From Hanleya hanleyi (lineage: Eukaryota; Mollusca; Polyplacophora; Lepidopleurida; Hanleyidae), in the NCBI GenBank assembly GCA_036873755.1, contig JAVTVY010033758.1:79417-143416 (forward strand): a DNA stretch of 64,000 bases. The letters are read 5' to 3'. A model generated the notes under the pieces. The model saw nothing but the letters and a program-made list of their open reading frames with translations. It did not search any database and was not told where the DNA came from. Position 1 is the first letter of the stretch; the number at the start of each line of letters is the position of its first letter. Below are positions 11,636 through 22,160 of this stretch, piece by piece. A program made the translations under genes and the position numbers.

Positions 11636-12321
11636 CATTGCCTTTCAAGAAAAGATTATTATGACGGAGTATTTTAGATCCCGGCATGTCCCATGGTTAA
11701 ACTTTTCCGTGATATCTTGCAAACCTATAGTATTATGCAAGCATAATCAATAGGATATGCCACCAGTCAGAGAGTTTCAGCTGCCAATTCTTGGAAAGTT
11801 CATGGTATAAAGTTCCCCGAAATTAATATAGAATAAATTTTCATTAAATATATTGATATATTTCTTTTGTAACATCCCGACGTCATCACTATAGTTACAA
11901 TAGAAATACCATATCACATGTACATGCATCAAATTGACCAAGTTATGTTGCCGAGATTTTTCTTGAAGTTATTGGGGTTAGCAATTATTCGTGATCCGTG
12001 ATAGGTTTGGCATATTTTTTTTTACGTCAAGGCGATGGATTGGTTTTGCCAGTTGACTGTGCCACCATTACTTCGTAGTTGAAGGAATGTTATGCCGAGT
12101 TCCATTACCAGATTCATATTCATCAATTACTCAGAAAATGGAATAAGCTCATATATTTGTTGACCACAATTCCCTCTGACGATCGACCTTACTCACATGG
12201 GTTTATTTATAATGTTATGGACACATGTCGCAGTTTGAAGCGTTGAATGGGGATGAGGCTGGTTTTCGGGTTACCTGTCCTGCCAACCGAGTCGCCAAAA
12301 GTGAGATTGAAACTCAAAGTT

Positions 12322-13118
12322 CCAGTATAGTCCGGGATGTTAGGGCATAAAAGGGACTGTTTGGTTCAGATTCTTCCAAAAGCACCAAATTTGGCCCATA
12401 TGTCGCCCATAAAATACCTTTTCGATTTTTGATGGGCGCCAAGGTAGTCGCCCCCTGGGGCCGCCATATTGGCGAAATTCATTATGGCCGCCACCCGGGT
12501 TAGAGGTCAATCGTATTTAAAACAACAAAATGGCTAGAATCATAAACAATACAACTTTTTAGTGGTTATCGGTGTCGGGGAATCTGATTCTGATCTTATT
12601 TCAACGATTTGAGGTCAAGGTCACCCTAAAGGTTATCTTGGGTTCAAATTCGTCATTTTTAGTGGTTTTTAGTCGAAATATACAAACTAACTCATTTTAT
12701 CGATTTTCGGGGTTGAGTAACCCGAATCTGGCCATATTTTGACAATTTGAGGCAATATTGCATGTGAGGTTCATGACAGGGGTCACCCGAAACAGAGATC
12801 AACCGGAGGTCAATTATAGGAAACACCAAAAGGGCTAGAATCACAAATAATACCATAGGGCTCTGTGGCATCGGAGAATTAGATTCTGACCTTATTTTGA
12901 CGATTTGAGGTCATGGTCACCTCATTTGAGAATTAAAGGTCAAAGATCAACAGTTGCTACTAAAAACAATCGAAACAAGATTAGTCAGGAACAAATGTCA
13001 CTAAAATACTTCGGAGATGACATCTGCTGACAAAATGCTATAACTATGCCGCTACGTGCATTTAAATGTTCAAAATACAAAACAAAGACCGCTTAAGCAA
13101 CAGTATACCAATGATTAC
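12322..13118 (-). repeat. Foldback arm S, unit 1
   Basis: This ~790-bp block is the inverted counterpart of 25241-26025. Both contain TGGGCGACATATGGGCCAAATTTGGTGCTTTTGGAAGAAT, GGGTGACCTTGACCTCAAAT, GGCCAGATTCGGGTTACTCAACCC and GCATTTTGTCAGCAGATGTCATCTCCGAAG, read on the minus strand here. It directly follows the 3' end of the minus-strand gene fragment, so it is inferred to be the 3' untranslated or terminal region of that transposon family. Confidence 0.85.
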
Positions 13119-13147
13119 TTTACTACCTATGCCTTCTGGCTTGCGCT

Positions 13148-13836
13148 CTATGATGCCAGCAATAAATAATACTTGTCATCACCGCCCTCGTTATTAACGC
13201 AACCGCCTTCGCATTTGCAGAGGGTCGTGTATCGGACATCGGCACAGTTGCATTTGCACCTCCCCGTGCATGCCTTGAGTCAGCCGCAGTGCATGAGAAT
13301 GGCATATGCCACAGAAGTGTCGCTGAGAGTGGTCCATAGCGGTTGCCATATACTGGTGCAATCTTTGTGCCAGCTCCACTCACTGAAGTCAGGGATTTCC
13401 TGCTGGAGTGAGTGAAGCGACTCCAGTAGAAACTCGCTTGCAGCAGCGCTCGCTTCGCATGCTGCAAAAGCGCGGCTTGGGAGGTGGGATGTTTTCCAGC
13501 GATCTGGTTGCAGTAGTGAAGAGATGATGTTTGGCCTCATGCACACCGGCTGCACCACATCCCTTGCTGTACATTGGTACGATGAAGCGTTCTATAAGCT
13601 CCATATGCACGGACTCGATAGTGTGAGGACCGTGTGTGAGAGCCACTAGTGTGTCGGTGGGGTCCGATATGCTTGTACAGGCTGCCCAGGCGGTCTTTTT
13701 GCCACATCCAAGAAACTGTGAAGTCGTCTTGCACCCTGTTAAGCTGTGAAAGAGAGGTAGTGCCACGGACTTTGACGGACCAAGATCGGAACAGATGGTT
13801 TGGACTGGAATGCCACAATACTTTTTCCTGAACCCC
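13148..13836 (-). pseudogene. Transposon-associated gene fragment, C-terminal part, unit 1
   Basis: Three reading frames on this strand must be combined to follow one protein. The order is an IPVQTICSDLGPSKS segment, ALPLFHSLTGC.TTSQFLG and GKKTAW, then IESVHMELIERFIV, LLQ(A)SFYWSR, PLWTTLSDTS, and a cysteine-rich tail (ACTGRCKCNC, LCKCEGGC) with stop at 13148-13150. The order and motifs match a multicopy family of uncharacterised proteins that I recall from mollusc and cnidarian genomes (FHxLTGCDT...GKGKKxAW...WTxLPxxS...GCxGRCxC). No formal name is certain. At least two frameshifts and an in-frame TGA just before the cysteine tail show it is dead. The N-terminal half is missing at ~13840. 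Confidence 0.75.
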
Positions 13837-13847
13837 TAAAACCCCGA

Positions 13848-14302
13848 AGTATGAATGGATCAGCGGCTTCTTAAAAAATGTTAACAAAAAGGAGCCGTTC
13901 TCATTCATCAGCACACAGATCTCCAAGACTGACATGAGCGGAAAGCTCCTTCTGTGTACCCGTTTTGAGTTCGTGTTCTTCAACAGGCGTTGTGACCTCA
14001 CAATACTTCAACCGTGCAACCATTCCGAGTCGGACACCAGGGTCGTCCCGCATCTAGCACATGCCACGGAGGAGGGTCATACAACAGCCTATGTTCGCAC
14101 GATGGACAGCGATGTCCGGTCTTTGGAGACCCTCGGTCTATCGGAACTCTTGGTGGACTTCGGTACTGGAAAAAATATTGTGACATTCCAGTCCATACCA
14201 TTTGTTCCGATCTCGGTCCGTGAAATCCTTGGCACTACCCCTCTTCCACAGCCTTACTGGGTGCGACCCGACTTCACAGTTTCTGGAGAGCGCAAGCTCG
14301 AA
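13848..14302 (+). pseudogene. Same gene family, central fragment on the opposite strand, unit 1
   Basis: Reads on the plus strand through NKKEPFSFISTQIS, LQPCNHSESDTRVVPHLAHA, RTMDSDV and LSELLVDFGTGKN. It then continues, after a frame change, into CDIPVHTICSDLGP and a decayed LPLFHSLTGC-like stretch. It therefore overlaps in content with the minus-strand fragment next door (the IPV.TICSDLGP region) but faces the other way. After the FLE-like residues it jumps straight to the family's 3'-untranslated sequence GAGCGCAAGC.CGAAGG.ATAGGTA, a deletion of the whole C-terminal coding part. Dead copy. Confidence 0.7.
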
Positions 14303-14312
14303 GGTATAGGTA

Positions 14313-15084
14313 CACTGTAAAAACACTGAGTAAACGTTCAACCATAAAGTGGATGTAACTCGGTTGCAACCATAAACTGGTTCAACGTAGCACCAAGCAA
14401 AGTTCAACGTTGAACTAAAATGAGGTTAAACGTTCAACCATGAAAAGGTGTAACGTTGAACTGAAAGGTAAACGTTGAACCAGAAACTGGTTCAACGTTT
14501 AACCATGGAAAACCCTGAACCAAAATGTGGTGTTACCTAGAACCAATTACTGGTTCAACGTATAACCAGATTCAGGTTCAATGTTTTCTCAGAAATAGGT
14601 TCAACGTACAACCATATAAAGGTTTAACGTACAACCAGATCCAGGTTCAACGTTCATCCAGATGCAGATTCAATGGAATCTGCACCGGATTGTTTTGGTG
14701 CAAATTGTACATGTATTTGCAGATTTAGTTGAATTCTTGCAAATACACCGGAACTATATGAGCAACCAAGTTACATCCCAGGGACATTAATTCTTGCAGT
14801 CGTCAGTGAAAGAATATCAACCTGTAAGAAAGTGAAGAATATTTTAAAACATACATCAACAAAGACACACTAATTAAAATAAATTCATATATTTCAATCA
14901 TATTTGGATATAATTTATTAACAGATCTGATTTCAAATAGCACGAATACCCAGCTATATCATACACAAGAGTTCATGTGGACGAAATACGTTCGCACAAC
15001 ATAATGTTTGAAGAAAGCGCAAGTTAACAGGGATGAATTGTAAGATTGGCATTGATGGGAAACTTTGGGTTCGGTACATGTATT
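14313..15084 (+). mobile_element. CACTG-type element, left end only (copy in unit 1)
   Basis: Begins CACTGTAAAAACACTGAGTAAACG right after a TA dinucleotide (14311-14312) and carries the AACGTTCAACC array to ~14680. It is cut at the duplication junction, so it has no right end. It is a by-product of the tandem duplication, not an independent insertion. Confidence 0.85.
14328..14680 (+). repeat. AACGTTGAACC subterminal array, unit 1
   Basis: About 20 degenerate units of GTTCAACGTT/AACGTTGAACC, each centred on the palindrome AACGTT. Subterminal arrays of this kind are often transposase-binding sites; that role is inferred here. Confidence 0.85.
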
Positions 15085-15369
15085 TTTTATTTGATTTTTT
15101 TCGAGAAAAAAAATCGGAAAAATGAAAATTTCGAAAAATCGACCCCACAAAGGTCGAAAAATGGCTTCCGAGAAGATGACGTCACTGTGACGTAATCATG
15201 GCGGCCATCTTGCATTTGTTTACATTTCTCGGTAGAGCTTGAACCAAAGATACTGTGTGGTAAGTTTCAGCGCTCTAGCTTTAGTGGTAGAGAAAATATA
15301 TAGAGGGCATTTTCCGCCTCCCCCCCAGGCTGCGATACACCCCAAATCGCCCAGGCAAGATAGGGTTAA
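15085..15369 (+). mobile_element. piggyBac-like MITE, right half (in unit 2)
   Basis: Duplicate of 11351-11635, ending ...GCAAGATAGGGTTAA. It has no left end because the duplication breakpoint cut the element. Confidence 0.85.
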
Positions 15370-16055
15370 CATTGCCTTTCAAGAAAAGATTATTATGACG
15401 GAGTTTTTTAGATCCCGGCATGTCCCATGGTTAAACTTTTCCGTGATATCTTGCAAACCTATAGTATTATGCAAGCATAATCAATAGGATATGCCACCAG
15501 TCAGAGAGTTTCAGCTGCCAATTCTTGGAAAGTTCATGGTATAAAGTTCCCCGAAATTAATATAGAATAAATTTTCATTAAATATATTGATATATTTCTT
15601 TTGTAACATCCCGACGTCATCACTATAGTTACAATAGAAATACCATATCACATGTACATGCATCAAATTGACCAAGTTATGTTGCCGAGATTTTTCTTGA
15701 AGTTATTGGGGTTAGCAATTATTCGTGATCCGTGATAGGTTTGACATATTTTTTTTTACGTCAAGGCGATGGATTGGTTTTGCCAGTTGACTGTGCCACC
15801 ATTACTTCGTAGTTGAAGGAATGTTATGCCGAGTTCCATTACCAGATTCATATTCATCAATTACTCAGAAAATGGAATAAGCTCATATATTTGTTGACCA
15901 CAATTCCCTCTGACGATCGACCTTACTCACATGGGTTTATTTATAATGTTATGGACACATGTCGCAGTTTGAAGCGTTGAATGGGGATGCGGCTGGTTCT
16001 CGGGTTGCCTGTCCTGCCAACCGAGTCGCCAAAAGTGAGATTGAAACTCAAAGTT

Positions 16056-16852
16056 CCAGTATAGTCCGGGATGTTAGGGCGTAAAAGGGACTGTTTGGTT
16101 CAGATTCTTCCAAAAGCACCAAATTTGGCCCATATGTCGCCCATAAAATACCTTTACGATTTTTGATGGGCGCCAAGGTAGTCGCCCCCTGGGGCCGCCA
16201 TATTGGCGAAATTCATTATGGCCGCCACCCGGGTTAGAGGTCAATCGTATTTAAAACAACAAAATGGCTAGAATCATAAACAATACAACTTTTTAGTGGT
16301 TATCGGTGTCGGGGAATCTGATTCTGATCTTATTTCAACGATTTGAGGTCAAGGTCACCCTAAAGGTTATCTTGGGTTCAAATTCGTCATTTTTAGTGGT
16401 TTTTAGTCGAGATATACAAACTAACTCATTTTATCGATTTTCGGGATTGAGTAACCCGAATCTGGCCATATTTTGACAATTTGAGGCAATATTGCATGTG
16501 AGGTTCATGACAGGGGTCACCCGAAACAGAGATCAACCGGAGGTCAATTATAGGAAACACCAAAAGGGCTAGAATCACAAATAATACCATAGGGCTCTGT
16601 GGCATCGGAGAATTAGATTCTGACCTTATTTTGACGATTTGAGGTCATGGTCACCTCATTTGAGAATTAAAGGTCAAAGATCAACAGTTGCTACTAAAAA
16701 CAATCGAAACAAGATTAGTCAGGAACAAATGTCACTAAAATACTTCGGAGATGACATCTGCTGACAAAATGCTATAACTATGCCGCTACGTGCATTTAAA
16801 TGTTCAAAATATAAAACAAAGACCGCTTAAGCAACAGTATACCAATGATTAC
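16056..16852 (-). repeat. Foldback arm S, unit 2
   Basis: Copy of 12322-13118. With the 25241-26025 arm it encloses 16853-25240. If the CACTG element is subtracted, the outer foldback structure would be about 2.8 kb. Confidence 0.85.
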
Positions 16853-16881
16853 TTTACTACCTATGCCTTCTGGCTTGCGCT

Positions 16882-17570
16882 CTATGATGCCAGCAATAAA
16901 TAATACTTGTCATCACCGCCCTCGTTATTAACGCAAGCGCCTTCGCATTTGCAGAGGGTCGTGTATCGGACATCGGCACAGTTGCATTTGCACCTCCCCG
17001 TGCATACCTTGAGTCAGCCGCAGTGCATGAGAATGGCATATGCCACAGAAGTGTCGCTGAGAGTGGTCCATAGCGGTTGCCATATACTGGTGCAATCTTT
17101 GTGCCAGCTCCACTCACTGAAGTCAGGGATTTCCTGCTGGAGTGAGTGAAGCGACTCCAGTAGAAACTCGCTTGCAGCAGCGCTCGCTTCGCATGCTGCA
17201 AAAGCGCGGCTTGGGAGGTGGGATGTTTTCCAGCGATCTGGTTGCAGTAGTGAAGAGATGATGTTTGGCCTCATGCACACCGGCTGCACCACATCCCTTG
17301 CTGTACATTTGTACGATGAAGCGTTCTATAAGCTCCATATGCACGGACTCGATAGTGTGAGGACCGTGTGTGAGAGCCACTAGTGTGTCGGTGGGGTCCG
17401 ATATGCTTGTACAGGCTGCCCAGGCGGTCTTTTTGCCACATCCAAGAAACTGTGAAGTCGTCTTGCACCCCGTTAAGCTGTGAAAGAGAGGTAGTGCCAC
17501 GGACTTTGACGGACCAAGATCGGAACAGATGGTTTGGACTGGAATGCCACAATACTTTTTCCTGAACCCC
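16882..17570 (-). pseudogene. Transposon-associated gene fragment, C-terminal part, unit 2
   Basis: Same content and same lesions as 13148-13836. Differences are isolated substitutions (for example FIVQMYSKG here, FIVPMYSKG in unit 1). The frameshifts and the TGA before the cysteine tail are shared, so the gene was already dead before the duplication. Confidence 0.75.
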
Positions 17571-17581
17571 TAAAATCCCGA

Positions 17582-18036
17582 AGTATGAATGGATCAGCGG
17601 CTTCTTAAAAAATGTTAACAAAAAGGAGCCGTTCTCATTCATCAGCACACAGATCTCCAAGACTGACATGAGCGGAAAGCTCCTTCTGTGTACCCGTTTT
17701 GAGTTCGTGTTCTTCAACAGGCGTTGTGACCTCACAATACTTCAACCGTGCAACCATTCCGAGTCGGACACCAGGGTCGTCCCGCATCTAGCACATGCCA
17801 CGGAGGAGGGTCATACAACAGCCTATGTTCGCACGATGGACAGCGATGTCCGGTCTTTGGAGACCCTCGGTCTATCGGAACTCTTGGTGGACTTCAGTAC
17901 GGGAAAAAATATTGTGACATTCCAGTCCATACCATTTGTTCCGATCTCGGTCCGTGAAATCCTTGGCACTACCCCTCTTCCACAGCCTTACTGGGTGCGA
18001 CCCGACTTCACAGTTTCTGGAGAGCGCAAGCCCGAA
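17582..18036 (+). pseudogene. Central fragment on the opposite strand, unit 2
   Basis: Copy of 13848-14302 with the same deletion joining the LPLFHSLTG-like segment to 3'-untranslated sequence. Small differences include LVDFSTGKN for LVDFGTGKN. The TA at 18045-18046, nine bases on, is the target of the CACTG-type insertion. Confidence 0.7.
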
Positions 18037-18061
18037 GGTATAGGTACACTGTAAAAACACT

Positions 18062-18415
18062 GAGTAAACGTTCAACCATAAAGTGGATGTAACTCGGTTG
18101 CAACCATAAACTGGTTCAACGTAGCACCAAGCAAAGTTCAACGTTGAACTAAAATGAGGTTAAACGTTCAACCATGAAAAGGTGTAACGTTGAACTAAAA
18201 GGTAAACGTTGAACCAGAAACTGGTTCAACGTTTAACCATGGAAAACCCTGAACCAAAATGTGGTGTTACCTAGAACCAATTACTGGTTCAACGTATAAC
18301 CAGATTCAGGTTCAATGTTTTCTCAGAAATAGGTTCAACGTACAACCATATAAAGGTTTAACGTACAACCAGATCCAGGTTCAACGTTCATCCAGATGCA
18401 GATTCAATGGAATCT
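18062..18415 (+). repeat. AACGTTGAACC subterminal array, left end of the CACTG element
   Basis: Same array as in unit 1, here in its complete element. The units contain GGTTCAACGT and AACGTTGAAC in both orientations, so single strands can fold extensively. Confidence 0.85.
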
Positions 18416-18929
18416 GCACCGGATTGTTTTGGTGCAAATTGTACATGTATTTGCAGATTTAGTTGAATTCTTGCAAATACACCGGAACCATATGAGCAAC
18501 CAAGTTACATCCCAGGGACATTAATTCTTGCAGTCGTCAGTGAAAGAATATCAACCTGTAAGAAAGTGAAGAATATTTTAAAACATACATCAACAAAGAC
18601 ACACTAATTAAAATAAATTCATATATTTCAATCATATTTGGATATAATTTATTAACAGATCTGATTTCAAATAGCACGAATACCCAGCTATATCATACAC
18701 AAGAGTTCATGTGGACGAAATACGTTCGCACAACATAATGTTTGAAGAAAGCGCAAGTTAACAGGGATGAATTGTAAGATTGGCATTGATGGGAAACTTT
18801 GGGTTCGGTACATGTATTAAAATATGCTATTTTTGTTGAAGGACTTTGTATGTTCTGACCTGTATACAATATAGGAACAACAGGATACATGCTATGGCAA
18901 CAGCAAAAAATTGGATAAAATTGGGGCAT

Positions 18930-19460
18930 GACACATCTCTCCAATATGAACCTACCCGCCAAATATTAAAAATTTAAACAACAGACTGCAGGAGTTGTAA
19001 CATGGGTACACACATAGCTGTAGTCCGAACAAGAAAATGACAGTTCAACAAAAAAAATGCAATTTGATTGCCATGGTTTGGTTGCCTGGTCGAGTTGTAG
19101 ACTGGACATGAAAATGATAGTTTCAGCATAAAAAAAATAAAAAAATCGCCATTTGGTTCCTATGTCAAATGCAGTATTGGACAAATGTGGTACAGGACAC
19201 ATCTCCTCAATATGTATCTACCCATGAAATATTAAAAAATGTAAATAGAAAACTGTGTTGTTTATGGCCCGGGCAAGAAAACGGACGGGCGAACAGACTG
19301 ACAGATGGAAATCGCAATCACAAAATACGTCCAATATACATGGCGGGAATATAAAAAGGAACATAACCGGACATGTACTATGCCTTGATATGTCATCAGC
19401 TTGACCCAAAATTATGAAATGATGAATCAACAAATCTGCATACATGACCACAGGATGAAA
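18930..19460 (+). repeat. Degenerate ~266-bp duplication
   Basis: GACACATCTCTCCAATATGAACCTACCC (18930) recurs as GACACATCTCCTCAATATGTATCTACCC (19196), followed in both by AAATATTAAAAA..T.AA. Old internal duplication inside the CACTG element, no coding content. Confidence 0.55.
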
Positions 19461-20149
19461 ATAATGATTAGCAAATGATTATGATTGAAACCCTGGTTAT
19501 TAAACAAGAAATCAGCTCTACATGTATATCCTTCAAAAAAAAATTAAAAAGAAACAGCCCCTGCATACAATAGTTTGAGCAACCTTTCACCAATCAAATA
19601 GGACTGGAGACAACCATTCAGCACTATACATGTACTGAAAAAAGAGCATATACACTACAAGCATTGCCTACTGAACAGGACAAACCTACAAAATATAATA
19701 AACAATTTTGCAGATAATCACAGCTTCTAACGAGATCACCAGGGCAACCAATGTCTTCTACAAATTATTTGCAATCAAATGAACAACTAAAGATATGAAA
19801 AGCTAAAATGTAAACATTGAATTCTATCAATTCATGAATTACAGAAACCACAAGTAACACGGGTTACAATAATGAGGGAAGGGAGTGTAGGGAAGTAACA
19901 TCCAAGATGGTGTCACCTACAATAAGTTTGATGCCTCCCTTTCAAATGATGTTCGCCTCACTTCTCATCTAAGAAATGAAAACTTCAACATGCGAAATGA
20001 TTATCATGATTATTATTGACTTTTTTAGCTTACTGCTGTATGCTGAAATATTACCGTATCATGTATACATGTATATAGTTTTGAGAGGGAGATATGCAGT
20101 TGATGGCTCTAGGAATGCAAATTTATTGAAGTACATATATGGCATAATT
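19461..20149. other. Interior of the CACTG element
   Basis: AT-rich sequence with ACATGTA-type repeats. No gene or repeat unit recognised. Confidence 0.35.
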
Positions 20150-22160
20150 GTCTGTTAATATCACTGATCTGAAATATTTGAGTGAGCAAGTTAATTGCAT
20201 TTTATCACAGTTTAGTTATGGGACCTACATGTACATACATAGTTTATGTGTGTTCAACTTTCCTACAGAGTATAGGTGATCGGACCTATGTATTCTGACA
20301 TGTCCAATCCAATTATTGTAATATCACTGATCCTGGATAATTGAGTGAATTATTAAATTGCAATTTATCACAGTTTAGTTTTGGGACCTACATACATAGT
20401 TTATGTGTGTCCAACCTTCCTACACAGAGTACAGGTGATCAGACTTCACACAGCCACCTATGTATTCTGAGTACATGTATTGTTATATTACTGATCTGGG
20501 ATAATTGATTGAATTATCTAATCGCATTTTATCACAGTTTAGTTATGTGATCTACATACATAGTTTATGTGTGTCCAACCTTCCTACACAAAGTACAGGT
20601 GATCAGACTTCACCGCGACCTATTGATGTATTCCGAGTACATGTATTGTTATATCACTGATCTGGGATAATTGATTGAATTATCTAATCGCATTTTATCA
20701 CAGTTTAGTTATGTGATCTACATACATAGTTTATGTGTGTCCAACCTTCCTACACAAAGTACAGGTGATCAGACTTCACACAGCGACCTATGTACTCCGA
20801 GTACATCATTACATGTATTGTTATATCACTGATCTGGGATAATTGAGTGATTTTTTTTATTGCATTTTATCACAGTCTAGTTATGGGACCTACATATATA
20901 GTTTATGTGTGTCCAACCTTCCTACACAAAGTACAGGTGATCAGACTTCACACAGCGACCTATGTATTCCGAGTACATGTATTGTTATATCACTGATCTG
21001 GGATAATTGATTGAATTATCTAATTGCATTTTATCACAGTTTAGTTATGGGACCTACATACATAGTTTATGTGTGTCCAACCTTCCTACACAGAGTACAG
21101 GTGATCAGACTTCACACAGCGACCTATGTATTCCGAGTACATGTATTGTTATATCACTGATCTGGGATAATTGAGTGAATTATCTAATTGCATTTTATCA
21201 CAGTCTAGTTATGAGACCTACACACATAGTTTATGTGTGTCCAACCTTCCTACACAGAGTACAGGTGATCAGACTTCACACAGCGACCTATGTATTCCGA
21301 GTACATGTATTGTTATATCACTGATCTGCGATAATTGAGTGAATTATCTAATTGCATTTTATCACAGTCTAGTTATGAGACCTACATACATAGTTTATGT
21401 GTGTCCAACCTTCCTACACAGAGTACAGATGATCAGACTTCACACAGCGACCTATGTATTCTGAGTACAAGTATTGTTATATCACTGATCTGGGATAACC
21501 GAGTAAATTATTTAATTGCCTTTTATCAGAGTTTAGTTTTGGGACCTACATACATAGTTTATGTGTGTCCAACCTTCCTACACAGAGTACAGGTGATCGG
21601 ACTTCACACAGCGACCTATGTATTCCGAGTACATGTATTGTAATATCACTGATCTGAGATATTTGAGTGAGCTAGTTAATTGCATTTTATCACAGTTTAG
21701 TTATAGGACCTCCATACATAGTTTATGTGTGTCCAAACTTCTTTAATAAACATTCAGAGTACATGTATTGCAATATCATCTGGAACATTTGAGTAAGCTA
21801 GCTAATTATATTTTATCCAAGTTCAGTTATGGGACCTAGATACACAGTTTATGTGTGTAAGACCTTCCTGCAAAGAGTATAGGTGGTCAGAATTCAGAGT
21901 GACTTATGTACCCGAGTCGAAAAGATTACAATATGTATTAATGATCTGAGACATACTGAGTCTTACTATGCTAAATAATAATGCATATTGCAGTGTTTAT
22001 TAAAAAGACTTCCATGTGCATAGCCAATATGAGTGTCAACCTTCCTACACAGACTATATGTGGCCAAACATGCACATAGCCAATGTGTGTTCCCCACCTT
22101 CATGCACAAAGTATACGTGGTCAGACTTCACACAATGACTTATGTATCTTAACTCAATTA
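20150..22160 (+). repeat. 164-bp satellite array (~11 units plus decayed tail)
   Basis: The landmark TTTAGTT/TCTAGTT occurs at 20211, 20374, 20538, 20704, 20876, 21040, 21204, 21368, 21532 and 21696, giving a period of 164 bp with a few 1-8 bp indels. Each unit contains CATAGTTTATGTGTGTCC, CAACCTTCCTACACAGAGTA, CAGGTGATCAGACTTCACAC and TATCACTGATCTGGGATAAT. Central units are more alike than edge units. From 21822 to 22160 only decayed partial units remain. Open frames across it simply reflect the repeat. Confidence 0.95.

Larger units (their letters stand above)
11351..15084 (+). repeat. Tandem duplication, unit 1 (3,734 bp)
   Basis: Every landmark in this interval recurs 3,734 bp downstream with no net length change, for example 11505 to 15239, 13123 to 16857 and 14525 to 18259. 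Differences are isolated substitutions. The unit contains the right half of MITE copy 6, ~690 bp of unassigned sequence (11636-12321), a foldback arm (12322-13112), gene fragments on both strands, and the first 772 bp of a CACTG-type element. The junction at 15084/15085 shows only T-rich microhomology (TATT/TTTT). Confidence 0.95.
15085..18818 (+). repeat. Tandem duplication, unit 2 (3,734 bp)
   Basis: Near-identical second copy of 11351-15084. It ends at TACATGTATT (18818), where unit 2 runs on into the remainder of the CACTG-type element while unit 1 had run into this copy. Isolated substitutions distinguish the copies (for example the ATTTGGCCC-flanking TTTTCGATT/TTTACGATT at 12421/16155, and CCCTGTAGAG/CTCGGTAGAG at 11493/15227). 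Confidence 0.95.

Noticed and set aside
21335..21643. 102-codon frame in the 164-bp satellite
   Set aside because: The frame repeats with the satellite unit; period and content explain it without a protein.
20150..22160. CRISPR-like array
   Set aside because: Whole 164-bp units repeat without unique spacers, and the context is an animal genome.
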